Shown here: piece by piece, positions 48,752 to 59,804 of the stretch
How the letters are laid out: every line of letters starts with the position of its first letter
How positions within the stretch are numbered: the stretch's first letter is position 1
Assembly: GCF_932526225.1 (NCBI RefSeq)
Contig: NC_064040.1
Coordinates: 2,361,501-2,425,500 of the forward strand
Direction of reading: 5' to 3'
DNA length: 64,000 nt
DNA from: Nematostella vectensis
Lineage: Eukaryota; Cnidaria; Anthozoa; Actiniaria; Edwardsiidae
The notes under the pieces: model-generated
What the model was told of the DNA's origin: nothing
Seen by the model: the letters and a program-made list of their open reading frames with translations, nothing else
The model's database searches: none
Translations under genes and position numbers: made by a program

Positions 48752-49285
48752 CAAAATGCCTTTTCCTTTTTTGCGCACGAAATGAGTTTCCTTGCACTCC
48801 TGTCCAAATTCTCTCTGATATAATATTTTCTAAGATTTAGACGTTTTTGTTTTCTTGTCTTTTTTTTATTTTTAATGTTTCTACTTTTTGCCGTTACAAA
48901 AGTTAATTTTGACCTTTAAACTAGTTACCGTGGCAACAGATTTATGCTCTCTTATGCAATATATTATTCACAATGTGTAGGGTAGCGTGCGCACACGAAA
49001 GGGGGTACTAAGCCCCTGTTTGGCTCCATAGGCGATTTTAATTTTTTTTTTCTTAAAGTTCGATTATGATCAAACCGCCTAGAAAGCCGTAAATTTGCTA
49101 GATACTAAGCAAGATACCTTATCTAAGCACTGGTCTAGTCAGATTGCTGTAAATGATAGTGGAACCATGTAGAAAGTTTCATTAAATATTGTAGGTTTGT
49201 GTCCGCCATTGATTTGCCGTGTCCCTTTGACCTGGTTACCTTGCACCTGTCAAAATGGTGTCAAAATGTCAAACTAACCAGGACG

Positions 49286-49293
49286 TGACGTCA
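49286..49293. promoter_or_regulatory. Third CRE palindrome, upstream of the THAP relic
   Basis: TGACGTCA lies 88 bases before the ATG at 49381. With the pair at 48730-48751 it makes three full sites in the ~770 bp between two divergent reading frames. Confidence 0.4.
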
Positions 49294-49380
49294 CATACTC
49301 AATACGTTTTTGGAGCACATGGCTAATTTACTTACTCGAAAGAGATAAACATAAGATAACCACTATAACTTTTCGCTTTT

Positions 49381-52302
49381 ATGGCATTTAAAATGACCGG
49401 ATCTCGATGCGTTGTTCAGGATTGTGAAAAACATTATAAAGCAGGGAAAAGCCTTCATTTGAGCCCAAAATCGGGTCCAAAAAAGGCGGAGTGGGATACG
49501 CTTTGTACAACTCCACTCGAAGAATCCGTTGGGTCGTTTTGTTGTGTGCTCGGACCACTTCGAGAGAGAATGCTATCACTTTGGCGAGGGGTCCGGGTTA
49601 AAGCGCTATTTGATAAAGGGATCCGTACCAACAATTTGGAAACCAAATTGAAAACCATTGCTTCACCATCGGACCGGGAATGGCGTCAAAGAGCAAAGGT
49701 GAGTTTCATAAATATCTCTACATGCTATTTTTCCTTTTCACCAATAACTGCCATGGAAATTCCTTTCCCCGGCCTAAGTAATTCCTTAGATACAGTTCTT
49801 TGCATTTAACGGATATTTATCAAATAGTTTACATTCAATTCTTATTACAACTTTCCCTGTACTCATGTTTCACGCATATATTATTGCTAATCCCCAACAT
49901 TTCCTTTCTAAAATTCAAGTAAGTACTTAACTTGTAGGCTAGCTCGCAGTCTTAGAGTGGTTTTCAAAATCCCGTAAAATACTATTTAGTTTATTTACTA
50001 CTAATACACTGCAATGTCTTTGTTCTCTTTTGTTCTGGCTTGACTATAACATTTTCAAATTTTGTTTCACGGGATTTTGAAAACCACTCTATCTTTCTAT
50101 TATTACGTGGTTACTGTTGAAGAAAGCGGAATTTTTCACTACATAATCTGTTTAATATCCCAATAGGCTCCTAAGGCAAATCGATGTTCCCAATGTAAGG
50201 TGCGTCAAAAAGAAAAAAAAAGTCTTCAGAGAAGTGTGAGAAAATTGAAACTTTCACTGCATTCAAACCAGGAGAGATGGGCTAGGTCATTTATGGACAC
50301 TGTCCCAGATCTTGTCAGTTCAGGTTAGTTCAAAACTTCAATTATGAATGGAATGAAATGAGATAAACAAAAATTATAACAAATACTCACAACTCCAATG
50401 TTTTGTTGTTGTTTTTGTTGCAGAGACCCAATATGATATCAATGACATTGAACAGGACAATGATGAAGCAGAGATGGAGGTGGAAAGCTGCGATGAAGAG
50501 GATGGAAGCGAAGACGAGGAAGATGACAGAGGTGACCCAGAGTGGAGACCAGAGCTGATAGAGCAGTACCACAGAGCAGGAGATGATGAGACAGCAGCAA
50601 ATAACCCAAGGTATCGTTTCATATTTATCAAAGCCTTATGATTGTGTAGTTCCAGAAAATTCTGGGGGGGGGGGGGGGGGGGGTACAAACGCCCAGGAAT
50701 ATTCCGGGGGGAGGGGGGTCAAAATGCTTACCCAAAATAGAAATCCAAGAGGGTAGGGGGAGGGGAGGGAGAAGGTAGGTGGGGTCATACCTACCCCCTC
50801 CATGCCAGGGGGGGGGGGGGGGTGGATATTTTCTGGAACTACACATTCTAAGAAAAGTGCTCTTTAATCAAAAGGTTGAATTGTGACTCAAAAGACATCA
50901 GGGAGCAGCCAAAGGGGATAGTCTTCTTGTGCCAGCTGCTGCTGTTGTTTCAAGTGTGCAGGAGGTGCCATTTCCCAAAGCCAGTGCTGGATATATCGCA
51001 GAAAGGGACAATGCTTTCCATTACTGCTGCTTGTCATCAGTGTGAATATGTCTTTTCCTGGGACAGCCAAACATACATCCTTGGCAAATTTCCTACTGGC
51101 AACCTCCTGCTGAGCTTTGCCATTCTTTGTGCCGGGGCATCCGTCAACAAGGTTCTGCTGGTACTCAAGCATATGGGAGTGTTAGTGTACCACTTCCCTA
51201 CCTACTTCTACAATCAGCGACACCTCCTTATCCTTTGCGTCCATAAATTCTGGAAATCTTTCCAGACCAAGGTCATATGTGAGCTGTCTAACAAGGAAGT
51301 TGTTGTAGCAGGGGATGGTCGGCATGACAGCATGGGCCATTCAGCCAAGTACTGCACATACACCATCTTCTGCTGCACAGTTGGATATATCATCCACATT
51401 GTTCTTGTTCAGGTAGTCTATATTATATAACTCATAAAGTTTACAATTTATAAAGTTTATCTATGCTGTGGTTTATTAATCATTATATTTAATTATCGGG
51501 CAAATGAATCCTGGAGCAGTACTGCCATGGAGTTTGAAGGCCACCAGAGAGCTCTGACATTCCTCTTGGGGACTTCTATTATCATCAAGGCATTCGTCTC
51601 TGATCGACATACTAAAAAAGCAAAATGGACGAGAGAGGAGTGTCCTTAAGTTTGCAGAGACTTTGGCAAGCCTGTAATTGACCACTTCTTCGATCTATGG
51701 CATATAGGAAAAAGTGAGATACAAACTTAAACACAGCATGACACATACACAAAAAGGAGAAAAATGACAATACTCAAATAATTGTACACTCATTTAATCT
51801 TTTAGAGATCCAGAAAGTGCTTATAAAGCTGACAAAGGAGAAGGGTTGTGAGGCGATTGGGCGCTGGAGGAAGGCATGTGTAAACCACTTCTACTGGGCA
51901 GTAATGTCTACAACCGCAAAGATGGGGGATATTATTGTGGCTAAGTTCAAAGCATTCCAGTACTGTGTTTTGAATATCCACAATAATATCCCCAACAACT
52001 TGTTTAACAAGTGTGCACATGACAAACTCCACTCAGAGAAGTTATGGCTCACTAAAGGTGACTAGAATTATGGATCTATCAAGTGTTAGAAAAAAATATA
52101 TATGTTTTCCTTGGTTTGTGTCTCTTATTTTCAGGTTCAACAGCATATGAAAAGCTTTGTGAGGCTCTGAATAACACCTTTTTGCTGAGAGAGATAAGGC
52201 AGGCCTCCCCGGTACAGCAAACGAGCTGCCTTGAAGGCTACATTCTGTTGTAAACCAATTTGCACCTAAGATGCTGTCATTCTCCTATCTTGGACTCCTT
52301 GC
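49381..52302 (+). pseudogene. Decayed THAP-domain transposase (Kolobok-like), spliced relic
   Basis: Exon-like segments are 49381-49700, 50167-50323, 50424-50610, 50902-51412, ~51490-51713, 51806-52057 and 52135-~52255, most with fair splice sites. Segment 1 encodes the first half of a THAP zinc finger (CVVQDCEKHYKAG, then W). The second half, VCSDHFERECYHFGEG then LKRYLIKGSVP, lies in another frame, so at least one frameshift has occurred. Segments 2-3 are basic then strongly acidic. Segment 4 carries a transposase core with VVAGDGRHDSMGHSAKY. Segment 5 contains SSTAMEFEG, VSDRH and DHFFDLWHIGK, typical catalytic-core signatures, but has an in-frame TAA between ECP and VCRDF. The end (LLREIRQASPVQQTSCLEGY) is also frameshifted. 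THAP plus this core resembles Kolobok transposases; the superfamily call is from memory of the family pattern. Element ends were not found. Confidence 0.75.
50643..50845. mobile_element. 203 bp MITE-like element with G-rich interior
   Basis: The ends TGTGTAGTTCCAGAAAAT and ATTTTCTGGAACTACACA are exact inverse copies, each followed inward by long G runs on the plus strand. It lies in an intron of the THAP relic. Confidence 0.75.
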
Positions 52303-53319
52303 CAGGTAAACACATATAAAATTTAAATACTGTGCGAGAGAAAGGAGAATGGGCATTAGAATTAAACATGTTATCTAGGCGGCCGAAACACATTAATCTC
52401 AGGTTTTTCCATTAGATCGACCCTGGCAGCCATACACTTTAACTATAATTTACACCGTGCACCCCAAATTGATGATAGATTATTATAGATTATGCACTTG
52501 AAGTATACATTGAAGATGTAGGAAGGACTCGATGTTAAAAGAAGCTTGAAAATACAGGTCTAAATCTGGTCATAAGCGAACTTTAAAGAAGACCAATCGC
52601 GCTGCCATTTTATGCTCCCGGTCAATGGCACAAGCATCGGCTAATTCAAGCGAGTAACCAAGATATTTTCAAATCAAATTATCATCAATTACATATCAGA
52701 CTTCATTCGTACATTTTTATTTTGAAGTTTCCTTGCAAATAAACCGCTGAATTTTCAATGATTAACAACAACAAAGGAGTGGGTGACTGACATTTTTAAA
52801 GTTAAGGTTAAAGGTTATTAGCATATTGACCGGCCTTAAGTACCCCCCCCCAAAAAAAAAAAAAAAAAAAACATATTATATCAAGAAAATTTAGCCAAAA
52901 ATTGTCGTTATTCCCAGTCAGTTCCATATAAGGAGACTAATATAATCCTTATTTGGAAAACCTGCACGATTCTTGCCATTGTTAGGGCTGCCTTACCGCA
53001 GGTGCTTCGTAAACTTTGTGAATTGTATTCAGAAGAGAAAAACAGTGACTGTGACCATCTTTAGTCAATGGGAAAAGCCTTTGAAAAGAAACTAAAATTC
53101 CTCTGTACCAGATCCCTACGACAATGTTTTCTTCATATGCAAAAATAAAGAGGGGGGGGGGGCTAAACGGTCATAACACCGCATAGAGCTCAACGACGCG
53201 GTTAACTCAATGTCTGCATATTTTGATTGAGTGCAAGCACTTGGAATCAGATAAAAAATATGCCCCGGAGATTCTGAATTATAAAAAAAAAAATCATAGC
53301 GATTAATGATCCTTCTTAC
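52303..53319. other. Intergenic region, no gene recognised
   Basis: AT-rich sequence with a C9/A19 run near 52842-52870 and a G run near 53152-53162. It may include the unrecognised 3' end of the THAP element. Confidence 0.45.
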
Positions 53320-54240
53320 TTACTTAGGCCTCGTCATCCCTGGTGGGACATAAGGCCAGTATAGTTCGCCTCAATTCTTGGCGGTTGCGGTAGTACTGTG
53401 CCTGTCCCCAACTGAGGCCAAGATCTTTTAATTCAGAGGCGATGGTTCTTCGCCAGGTAGTCTTTGGCTTTCCGGGTTTCCGCCTTTCTGCTGGTGTCTA
53501 ATGCAGGGCAATCTTTGGTATCCGCTGTTGGTCCATGAGGAGGACATGACCAAGCCATTTCAAGCGCCGATATCTGATCTGATTGACCACGCTGCTACTG
53601 GTCTTTTTTTAAAGCTCCCCATTTAATATGACATTTGGCCAGAATATACCGCAGATTCATCTTAGACAACGGTTATAGAACACGTTCAGCTTCTTAATTC
53701 GGTCGTAATCACTCTCCAGCACTCTGATACATACAGGAGGACTGACTTCACATTGCTGTTGTAAATCCGTATTTTGGTTTTCAGGCTGTATTGCTTTGAC
53801 CTTCAGATGTTACGAAGTGCAGCAAAAGCGCCTTGAGTTTTGCCCAGACGTGCGGTGATGTATTTTTCAGCGGCATTGTCCGAGCTAACTATACTACCAA
53901 GGTAGGTGAAATCTTCAACTCTTTTGAGTGGTCTGGAATCGACGGTGATCGGAGGCGCAGTCGGTGTGCTATTTTTGAACATGATCTGTGTCTTTAAGGC
54001 CGCTCTTTTTTGCAAAGCTGGTTAGCCTCTCTGTCTTGGTTTGCAGATGCTGAGGGCTGAATGAGAGAACAGCTAGATCATCTGCAAATCCAGGTCTTCT
54101 AACTGGGACAACAGCGTCCATCTTAAGCCTCTTGGTTTATCCGATGTTGTATTGCGCATGATTCAGTCAATAGAAAGGGGGAAGAGCATAGGCGAGATGA
54201 TGCAGACTTGGTCTCACACCAGATTGCACAGGGAAGATTA
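53320..54240 (-). mobile_element. Non-LTR retrotransposon 3' fragment (reverse transcriptase C-terminal part)
   Basis: The minus strand encodes, across several frames, the end of a LINE-type reverse transcriptase. The catalytic box GFADDLAVLSFSPQ lies at about 54060-54100. It is followed by VEDFTYLGSIVSSDNAAEKY (53870-53935), ITARLGKTQGAFAALRNI, LKWLGHVLLMD and a C-terminus near RRTILALCPTRDDEA. Frame breaks and stops make it defective. A TAAG-type microsatellite follows its stop at about 53318, as often seen at LINE 3' ends. The F-ADD box and the following thumb motifs are standard for non-LTR reverse transcriptases; the clade is not assigned. The 5' part of the element is missing from this fragment. 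Confidence 0.85.
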
Positions 54241-54499
54241 ATGATCATATGAATATCTAATGTTCCATCAACTAAGAGACCCACCTAGAAAAATACAAAA
54301 AGGGTATCAGAATTCAAAGAATAATCATTCTATTATCGATATCCTACAAGAAAAGCTGCTGTAGACTCGTTAAATTTATTCCAAACTAGATAAAGCTACG
54401 GGAAATGATGTATTCGGTTTTTTATTCGGCTAAGCGCAGCAAAATATAATGTAATCAAGACATGGTCGTTCCTGAAGAAAGACAAACATTTGCCGTTTC

Positions 54500-55050
54500 T
54501 GTTTTTTTTTTGTCTGTTTTTTTTTTACATTTTATTGCCCAAATCAGGAATAAATGGGTTAAACAATAAGAGAGAGAAAAAGAATTGAAAAAAGGACCCT
54601 ATCGACATGGCAGCACCGATATTTACAAGCACCGATATTTCCTGCGAATGCTTTGTAATGCTCTTGCAAGGTACACTCCTTTTTAAAAGAACGTCTAATT
54701 TTCAGTTGAGGCTGGGCCGTTCTTATTTTTCGGGCATTTCAAGGCTGAATATGTTCTTAACGATGTTCTTAAATTTTAGTGCATATTAGAATATTTAATA
54801 CCTAATGAATTATTAGGAAGAGAGTTACACTAATGATCAGTAGCAATAATAAGGTTATTACTATGAGCACAATTTGATTCTGCCTACGGTTCTGCATTTT
54901 GGAACGCATCAGGACCAAAAAAAGATTTTTTTTTCTGATATCTGAGCCTCGGGACGTTCTTAGCATGTTCTTAAAATTTGGTGAAATTTCAGGCTCGACA
55001 TTCTTATAATAAGAATTTTATTAAAAAAAGAGTGTATACCACCCGCGCAT
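54500..55050. repeat. Diverged sequence related to the array spacer
   Basis: AAGCACCGATATTTCC, then GCGAATG and CTCTTGCAAGGTA (about 54628-54673) match the GC-rich part of the array spacer (for example 262-307). The preceding T-run/A-rich part and the following ACCCGCGCATT (about 55042) also resemble it. It looks like a dispersed, decayed relative. Confidence 0.4.
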
Positions 55051-57224
55051 TCACGTTGGCCTTCGCCCTGAACATTGTTTGAATCTGGATTCTTCAAAAC
55101 ACCAAAGACGCTTTAATACGGTCAAAGAACACACAGAATGTAAACATAAACACAATACATTGTTACTTTCAGCAAGTTATCTTTTTATTTTCACTTACAT
55201 TGTTTCTGCAATAGGCCCAAATATAGAGCTTGGGCTACCTGTGCTTTCGTTGGCAAACAAACTCTAGCACGTGAGAAAGGATAGGCATTTAACTTGGTTT
55301 AGTGAAACGTGAGTTAATTCGATCGACATCCGCACACTGTGTGCCTTTGGCCTAGCGAGGCAGTGAGCAAAGAACAAGCGTCAAATTTTGCTCACCTCAT
55401 CCAACTTGGGCCGTTGGATGGTGTTTGAGCGCGAAAACGAGACTCTCTTGACAAAACGCAAGGCTTGTGCTCAAAGGGCGGCAAAACGGCCGAACTCACA
55501 TGGCGAGGAAAATTCTCTCAAGAAAATGTTCAGAAACCATACCACTTAAGAAACCCTGTCACTGAAATAAAATTAACTTCATTTTAAAGTCTCGAAAGCA
55601 TTTATTTTGGAATGTTTTTATTTTTAATATACCTGCCTGCACAATAACTTTTTCCATCAAAAGTAATAAATATGAATGAAAAAAGGAGGATATTTTTTCT
55701 AATAGCTTCGCCGGTTACGTACAAATACACAATAACTACTTGTTGTAAACAACTTATGTTTGACTGGTTGTGTGAATTTCTCAAATACAACCGCAACGTC
55801 ATTTATACTTTACATAACATGTGCAAAAATCGATAGTTTTTCGCGATGTTCATTATGAAAGAATTGTTCATCAAAAACACCTAATGAATTTGAATACGAA
55901 ACACCACTCTCAGAAATCATTACTATATTTTTTTGTTCAAATAAAAAGAACTGTTTTGGAGGCGGGAGAGTTGGTGCGCCTTTCTAATTGATTCTAATGA
56001 CTACTAGAGTTCTTGAAAGCAGTCGGTTTTGAGATTCGGCTAAACGTCCTTGACTCTTAGGATTCCCGGTCAAATAAAAAAAATGAAATGATTATTTACT
56101 CAAAGAATACGGAGAATAATTAAGCTTTTAGAACAGGTGAAGTTTTCAGCGCGTTACAAGTAAACAGAAGAAACTTGCCAACTGCCTACAAAATGATATT
56201 ACTATTTATGTTTTATTTGCACCATAGTCAACAATAAACAAAAAGCTATAAGAACTATTGGATTTTCATAATGTGCGATTGAGTAAAGCGTACCGAAAAA
56301 ATGCATGACATTAGGCTGTATCATAATGAATTTTTCCAATTTCTGATCTAGAAAATGCTAAGTACATGCCAAGTTTGTTTGGCTTTCGCAACGCAGTATT
56401 TTATTCTCTTGATAAAATTTCGCGCATTAGATAAAATGAGCGCACGGGCGGCGAATGAGGTGGCAAGGACCACCTTAAAATCAAAGTAATGGCGAAATCT
56501 CTTTTCGTCTATTTTATTTCTAGATAAGATAAAAACAATTATGTTCGTTAAAGATATTGTTTTAAAACAGCGACGTGGACGGAAGTTATAGGAAGCGTTA
56601 TTTAGAAGAACTTCCATCAAAGATCGCTAAATGTAAGAGCCCCCCGATAGCGTTAAATGGGTCTTGTGAAATGACAAAACAGCAGATAATAATTACACTT
56701 TTTCTCTTAGCTAGCAGGATTTACTTGTTTAAGGGGAAAAAAGGAGCTTTTATTTAGAACTGCATTTCTAAGCTGACGTATGGACGTGTCATCATTTAAG
56801 GAGCGTTCACGAGAAAGTGTGAAAACGAAATGAAGATTCCTTTTAGCAGGTGCTTTACACATCGCCGAAGGCAGTCATTCGGCAGTGACCAACCACCACG
56901 CAGTAAGTAAAAGCAATTTTGGAAATACGTAAACATCTAGCAAGTTTTTCTTCGATAGGAAAACAAGACAAGCAAGAGCTTTTAGACTTTCTGAACCTTT
57001 AAGAGCTTCTAAACATTGCTGCCTGCGGTCAACGATCAGGTTACACTGAGAGTTATCGAAGAGGTGACTACTGGAGATTTGAATGTTCCTTTAACGTGAG
57101 ACATTTAACTACAATCAGTAGTGAAATGGGCTATTAGGTAAGACTGAGGGATGAAGAGCTCGTCTACGGAAGGAATGCCTATTTGACGGGATCCTTGGTT
57201 GTTAAATCTTTTATTACTTTGGAA
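55051..57224. other. Intergenic region upstream of the GPCR gene
   Basis: No supported exon or repeat array. The last ~200 bp before 57225 probably include the GPCR 5' UTR; I see no clear promoter motif. Confidence 0.45.
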
Positions 57225-58895
57225 ATGCGATTTGGCGGACCGCCGGAGTGCGGCAACATCAGTGGGATGCCGGTCCTGTCTTTCAGTTCAACAGGCATCT
57301 CCTTACTTCTAACATGCATCTCAGCTCCTACCAATGTCTGCATATGTCTGGCGATCTACAAGGACCCCTACAAAAACCTCAAGACTGCGTTTAATTTGCT
57401 TATAGTTAACATAACGCTGGCTGATTTGCTTCAAGGCTTAATAGTCATGCCCCTTTCGGTGGCGTTTCACGCCCTGGAGGGTAGCAATACAATGTCAATT
57501 CCGCTGATAAGATCACTTCACGTTTTCACGTTTTTATCGTGTACGGCTTCTGTCCTGAGCATCGCAGCTTTGGCAATTGACAGATGTTTTAGTATAACGA
57601 ATCCGTTGCAATACAGAGCTAAATTAACGTATCGACGATCCCTAAAAGTATCCTTAATGGTGTGGCTTTTCTCGATCGCGCTCACTTTTCTTTACTTCCA
57701 GGTTGATTTTATCGCTTACACATTTGTCTACGTGAACAGTGTTCTACTGTTAACTCTAGCGGTTTTGTTCTTGGTTCAGATACAAGTGTGGAGCAGCCTT
57801 CGGCGCCATCGAAAGAAACTAAAATTGATGACTTTGCCAAGCTATACTAATGGAGTGAACATTTGCGTCCGAAACGAAGATAAACTGCTACAAAAACGAG
57901 ATACAAAAGTGACAAAAACCTTCCTCACATTGCTTGCATTTTTTCTTATCTTAAATGCGCCGGCGTTTATATTTGCATATCTGCTAAATTTCTGTGACAA
58001 CTGCAGCTGCAACACTATCCACATTTTTAGAGATATCCATTTCCTATCGCTTTTATTTCCAAGTTCAATTAACCCATTTCTTTTCGGTTGGCGGCTCCCA
58101 AACTTTAAAAGAGCACTGCAAAAGGTTGTGCTGCGTCGCTCTTCAGTGCAAGAAGAGTCACCTAAAGATCTTTCAAGTGTGGGGTTTTTAACGTCTTTAC
58201 TCATGAAGGAAAACTACGTCAGGCACGAAAGCGTTATATTTGGCACCTTCCCATACGTTGGACATGGAATTTGTAATTTTGCATCGTCAGTAACCGACGA
58301 TGAGTATGTTGGTGCGGAAAGTGAAGCTAGTCCAGACAGAAATGAAATAAAAAGCAAGATTACCAATGGTGATCACCATAACGACAGTGGCAGCGACACT
58401 GAAAATAAAGGCGCAGTGAGAAGTAACACTGATGGTAACAAAAGCAGAAGATATAGCAACGGTAAAATAAGAAATAACAATTCCAACAGAGGTAGAAACA
58501 GATACATAGATAGCAAAAGATGTAGAAAAAGTTGCAGCTGTTACTGCAGTGCCAATGATAAGGGAAAAGTTGACAACTGTGGTCTCGACAGAACAAATGG
58601 GAAAAATATAAACGGTAATAGCAATAATCAGAACAACAGTATCGGAAGCCCAGAAAATGCTAACAACGAGGATGCTAACAGATGCACGCACAACCAGAAC
58701 AATCCCAAGAGCAAAGATAACGCAATAAGAAGAAGTAACCGTGATATTTCAAATCTGTTGTCGCTTTCTATTGCGCAACTAGCGCAACAGAACCAGCCAT
58801 TCAGCGCCGAGCAAAACCAACCAATCAACAGCCAAGAAGCACCATTGACGTCATCAAGCATAACAATGTATTACAGCATGACAACAGTATTGTAA
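57225..58895 (+). CDS. Intronless class A (rhodopsin-like) orphan GPCR, 556 aa
   Basis: I use the first in-frame ATG, at 57225; the frame is open upstream to 57183 without another ATG. Seven hydrophobic segments span residues ~20-290. A possible N-glycosylation site (NIS, residue 11) precedes TM1. TM2 has NITLADLL with Asp67. TM3 ends in DRC (119-121) in place of DRY, followed by FSITNPLQY. TM6 lacks the usual CWxP (LNAP instead), and TM7 ends NPFLF (283-287) in place of NPxxY. The ~265-residue C-terminal tail is hydrophilic and rich in Asn, Ser, Asp and Arg, with a Cys cluster (CRKSCSCYC), probably disordered. Single-exon orphan class A receptors are common in cnidarians and other invertebrates. 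The ligand is unknown; the amine/adenosine-like look of TM2-TM3 is only a weak hint. Confidence 0.9.
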   Translation: MRFGGPPECGNISGMPVLSFSSTGISLLLTCISAPTNVCICLAIYKDPYKNLKTAFNLLIVNITLADLLQGLIVMPLSVAFHALEGSNTMSIPLIRSLHVFTFLSCTASVLSIAALAIDRCFSITNPLQYRAKLTYRRSLKVSLMVWLFSIALTFLYFQVDFIAYTFVYVNSVLLLTLAVLFLVQIQVWSSLRRHRKKLKLMTLPSYTNGVNICVRNEDKLLQKRDTKVTKTFLTLLAFFLILNAPAFIFAYLLNFCDNCSCNTIHIFRDIHFLSLLFPSSINPFLFGWRLPNFKRALQKVVLRRSSVQEESPKDLSSVGFLTSLLMKENYVRHESVIFGTFPYVGHGICNFASSVTDDEYVGAESEASPDRNEIKSKITNGDHHNDSGSDTENKGAVRSNTDGNKSRRYSNGKIRNNNSNRGRNRYIDSKRCRKSCSCYCSANDKGKVDNCGLDRTNGKNINGNSNNQNNSIGSPENANNEDANRCTHNQNNPKSKDNAIRRSNRDISNLLSLSIAQLAQQNQPFSAEQNQPINSQEAPLTSSSITMYYSMTTVL

Positions 58896-59324
58896 AATCT
58901 TTCTTAATTGTCTTTCTTATTTAATTAGTGCAACTTCGCCCATAACTGGAACTGAGTTGAGACCCTGAGTTGGGCCGTTTCACGAATTTGCGTGGCATCC
59001 TTGCGCAAGAATGCCACAATCTAATGTTGACATAAACTGACTTGTGTTGCTTATACAAGGCTTACACTTGTTTTAGCCAGAATAGTGCACCTGTCAAAAT
59101 ATAAGTATTGAGATTTTAAAGAATTTGTGAAGCTTCCCTTCACGTCTGTTTCGAAAAAGTTAATGTTGACCCCCCTCCCCATATCTTGGGGAAAAGGGAA
59201 GAAAAAGGGAAAGGAAGCTGGGCCGGCTTTATCCATTCTTGTTCCTAGAGCTCTGGGAACGAGAATGGGCTATATCAATATCTTATGCTCTTTTGGCTTT
59301 AACACGAAACCGCGCTATAAAAGA
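58896..59324. other. GPCR 3' flank, no feature recognised
   Basis: No canonical AATAAA is close to the stop. A small open frame at 59127-59342 has no support. Confidence 0.4.
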
Positions 59325-59398
59325 ACTTTAGAAGCACACTAGCATACACACATTGGCACCAGTCGGACCGCTAGCACAGTCTATTAACAGTGCAGTTC

Positions 59399-59453
59399 GG
59401 CAACCATGGACAGCTGTTTCGTCCTTATTAGGACTCGACAGCATGGCATAGCC
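59399..59453 (-). ncRNA. Hammerhead ribozyme, degenerate core (copy 1)
   Basis: Read on the minus strand: stem I 5' GGCTATGCCATG, core CTGTCGA, stem II GTCCT/AGGAC with loop AATA, core GAAA, minimal stem III ACA/TGT, site C, and stem I 3' CATGGTTGCC. Stem II is perfect. The invariant A of CUGANGA is U here, so this copy is probably inactive. The predicted cleavage junction lies between 59409 and 59408. Confidence 0.7.
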
Positions 59454-59749
59454 AGTTTGCCTCAGTTAAACTTCATCGGCAAAAAAACTGCAGGGCGACT
59501 TCGACTCGAAAGAAGTGCTTTAAACCACAGCTTAGATCCATGTGGGATCTAGAGCTGCGACCGGGCTAGCGTGATGCCAATTGTGCGGATCACGCATGCG
59601 ACCTTTGCTAGCCTAAAACTCCGTCGGATAGCCAAATCACTGCGAGTATGTAAACATAAATGTGGACTTTAGAAGCACACTAGCATACACACATTTGCAC
59701 CAGTCGGGCCAAGACGGGACGCTAGCACAGTCTATTACCCGTGCAATTC

Positions 59750-59804
59750 GGCAACCATGGACAGCTGTTTCGTCCTTATTAGGGCTCGTCAGCATGGCAT
59801 AGCC
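59750..59804 (-). ncRNA. Type I hammerhead ribozyme, intact core (copy 2)
   Basis: On the minus strand the order is stem I 5' GGCTATGCCATG (first base outside the pairing may vary), core CTGACGA (fits CUGANGA), stem II GCCCT/AGGAC with loop AATA and one C-A mismatch, and core GAAA. These are followed by a minimal stem III ACA/TGT around GC, cleavage position C, and stem I 3' CATGGTTGCC. CCATG pairs with CATGG and GGC with GCC across a small internal loop. Every invariant core base is present. Predicted cleavage lies between 59760 and 59759. Confidence 0.75.

Noticed and set aside
51490-51713. Reading the THAP transposase as an intact gene by stop-codon readthrough
   Set aside because: A frameshift in the THAP finger and another near the C-terminus accompany the stop, so decay is the simpler explanation.
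58287-58691. 134-codon minus-strand ORF under the GPCR tail
   Set aside because: Shadow of the Asn/Ser-rich coding tail on the opposite strand.
58848-58863. CRE-like TGACGTCA inside the GPCR coding region, and another at 26660
   Set aside because: One is within codons near the stop, the other inside a TIR element; neither is in a plausible promoter position.
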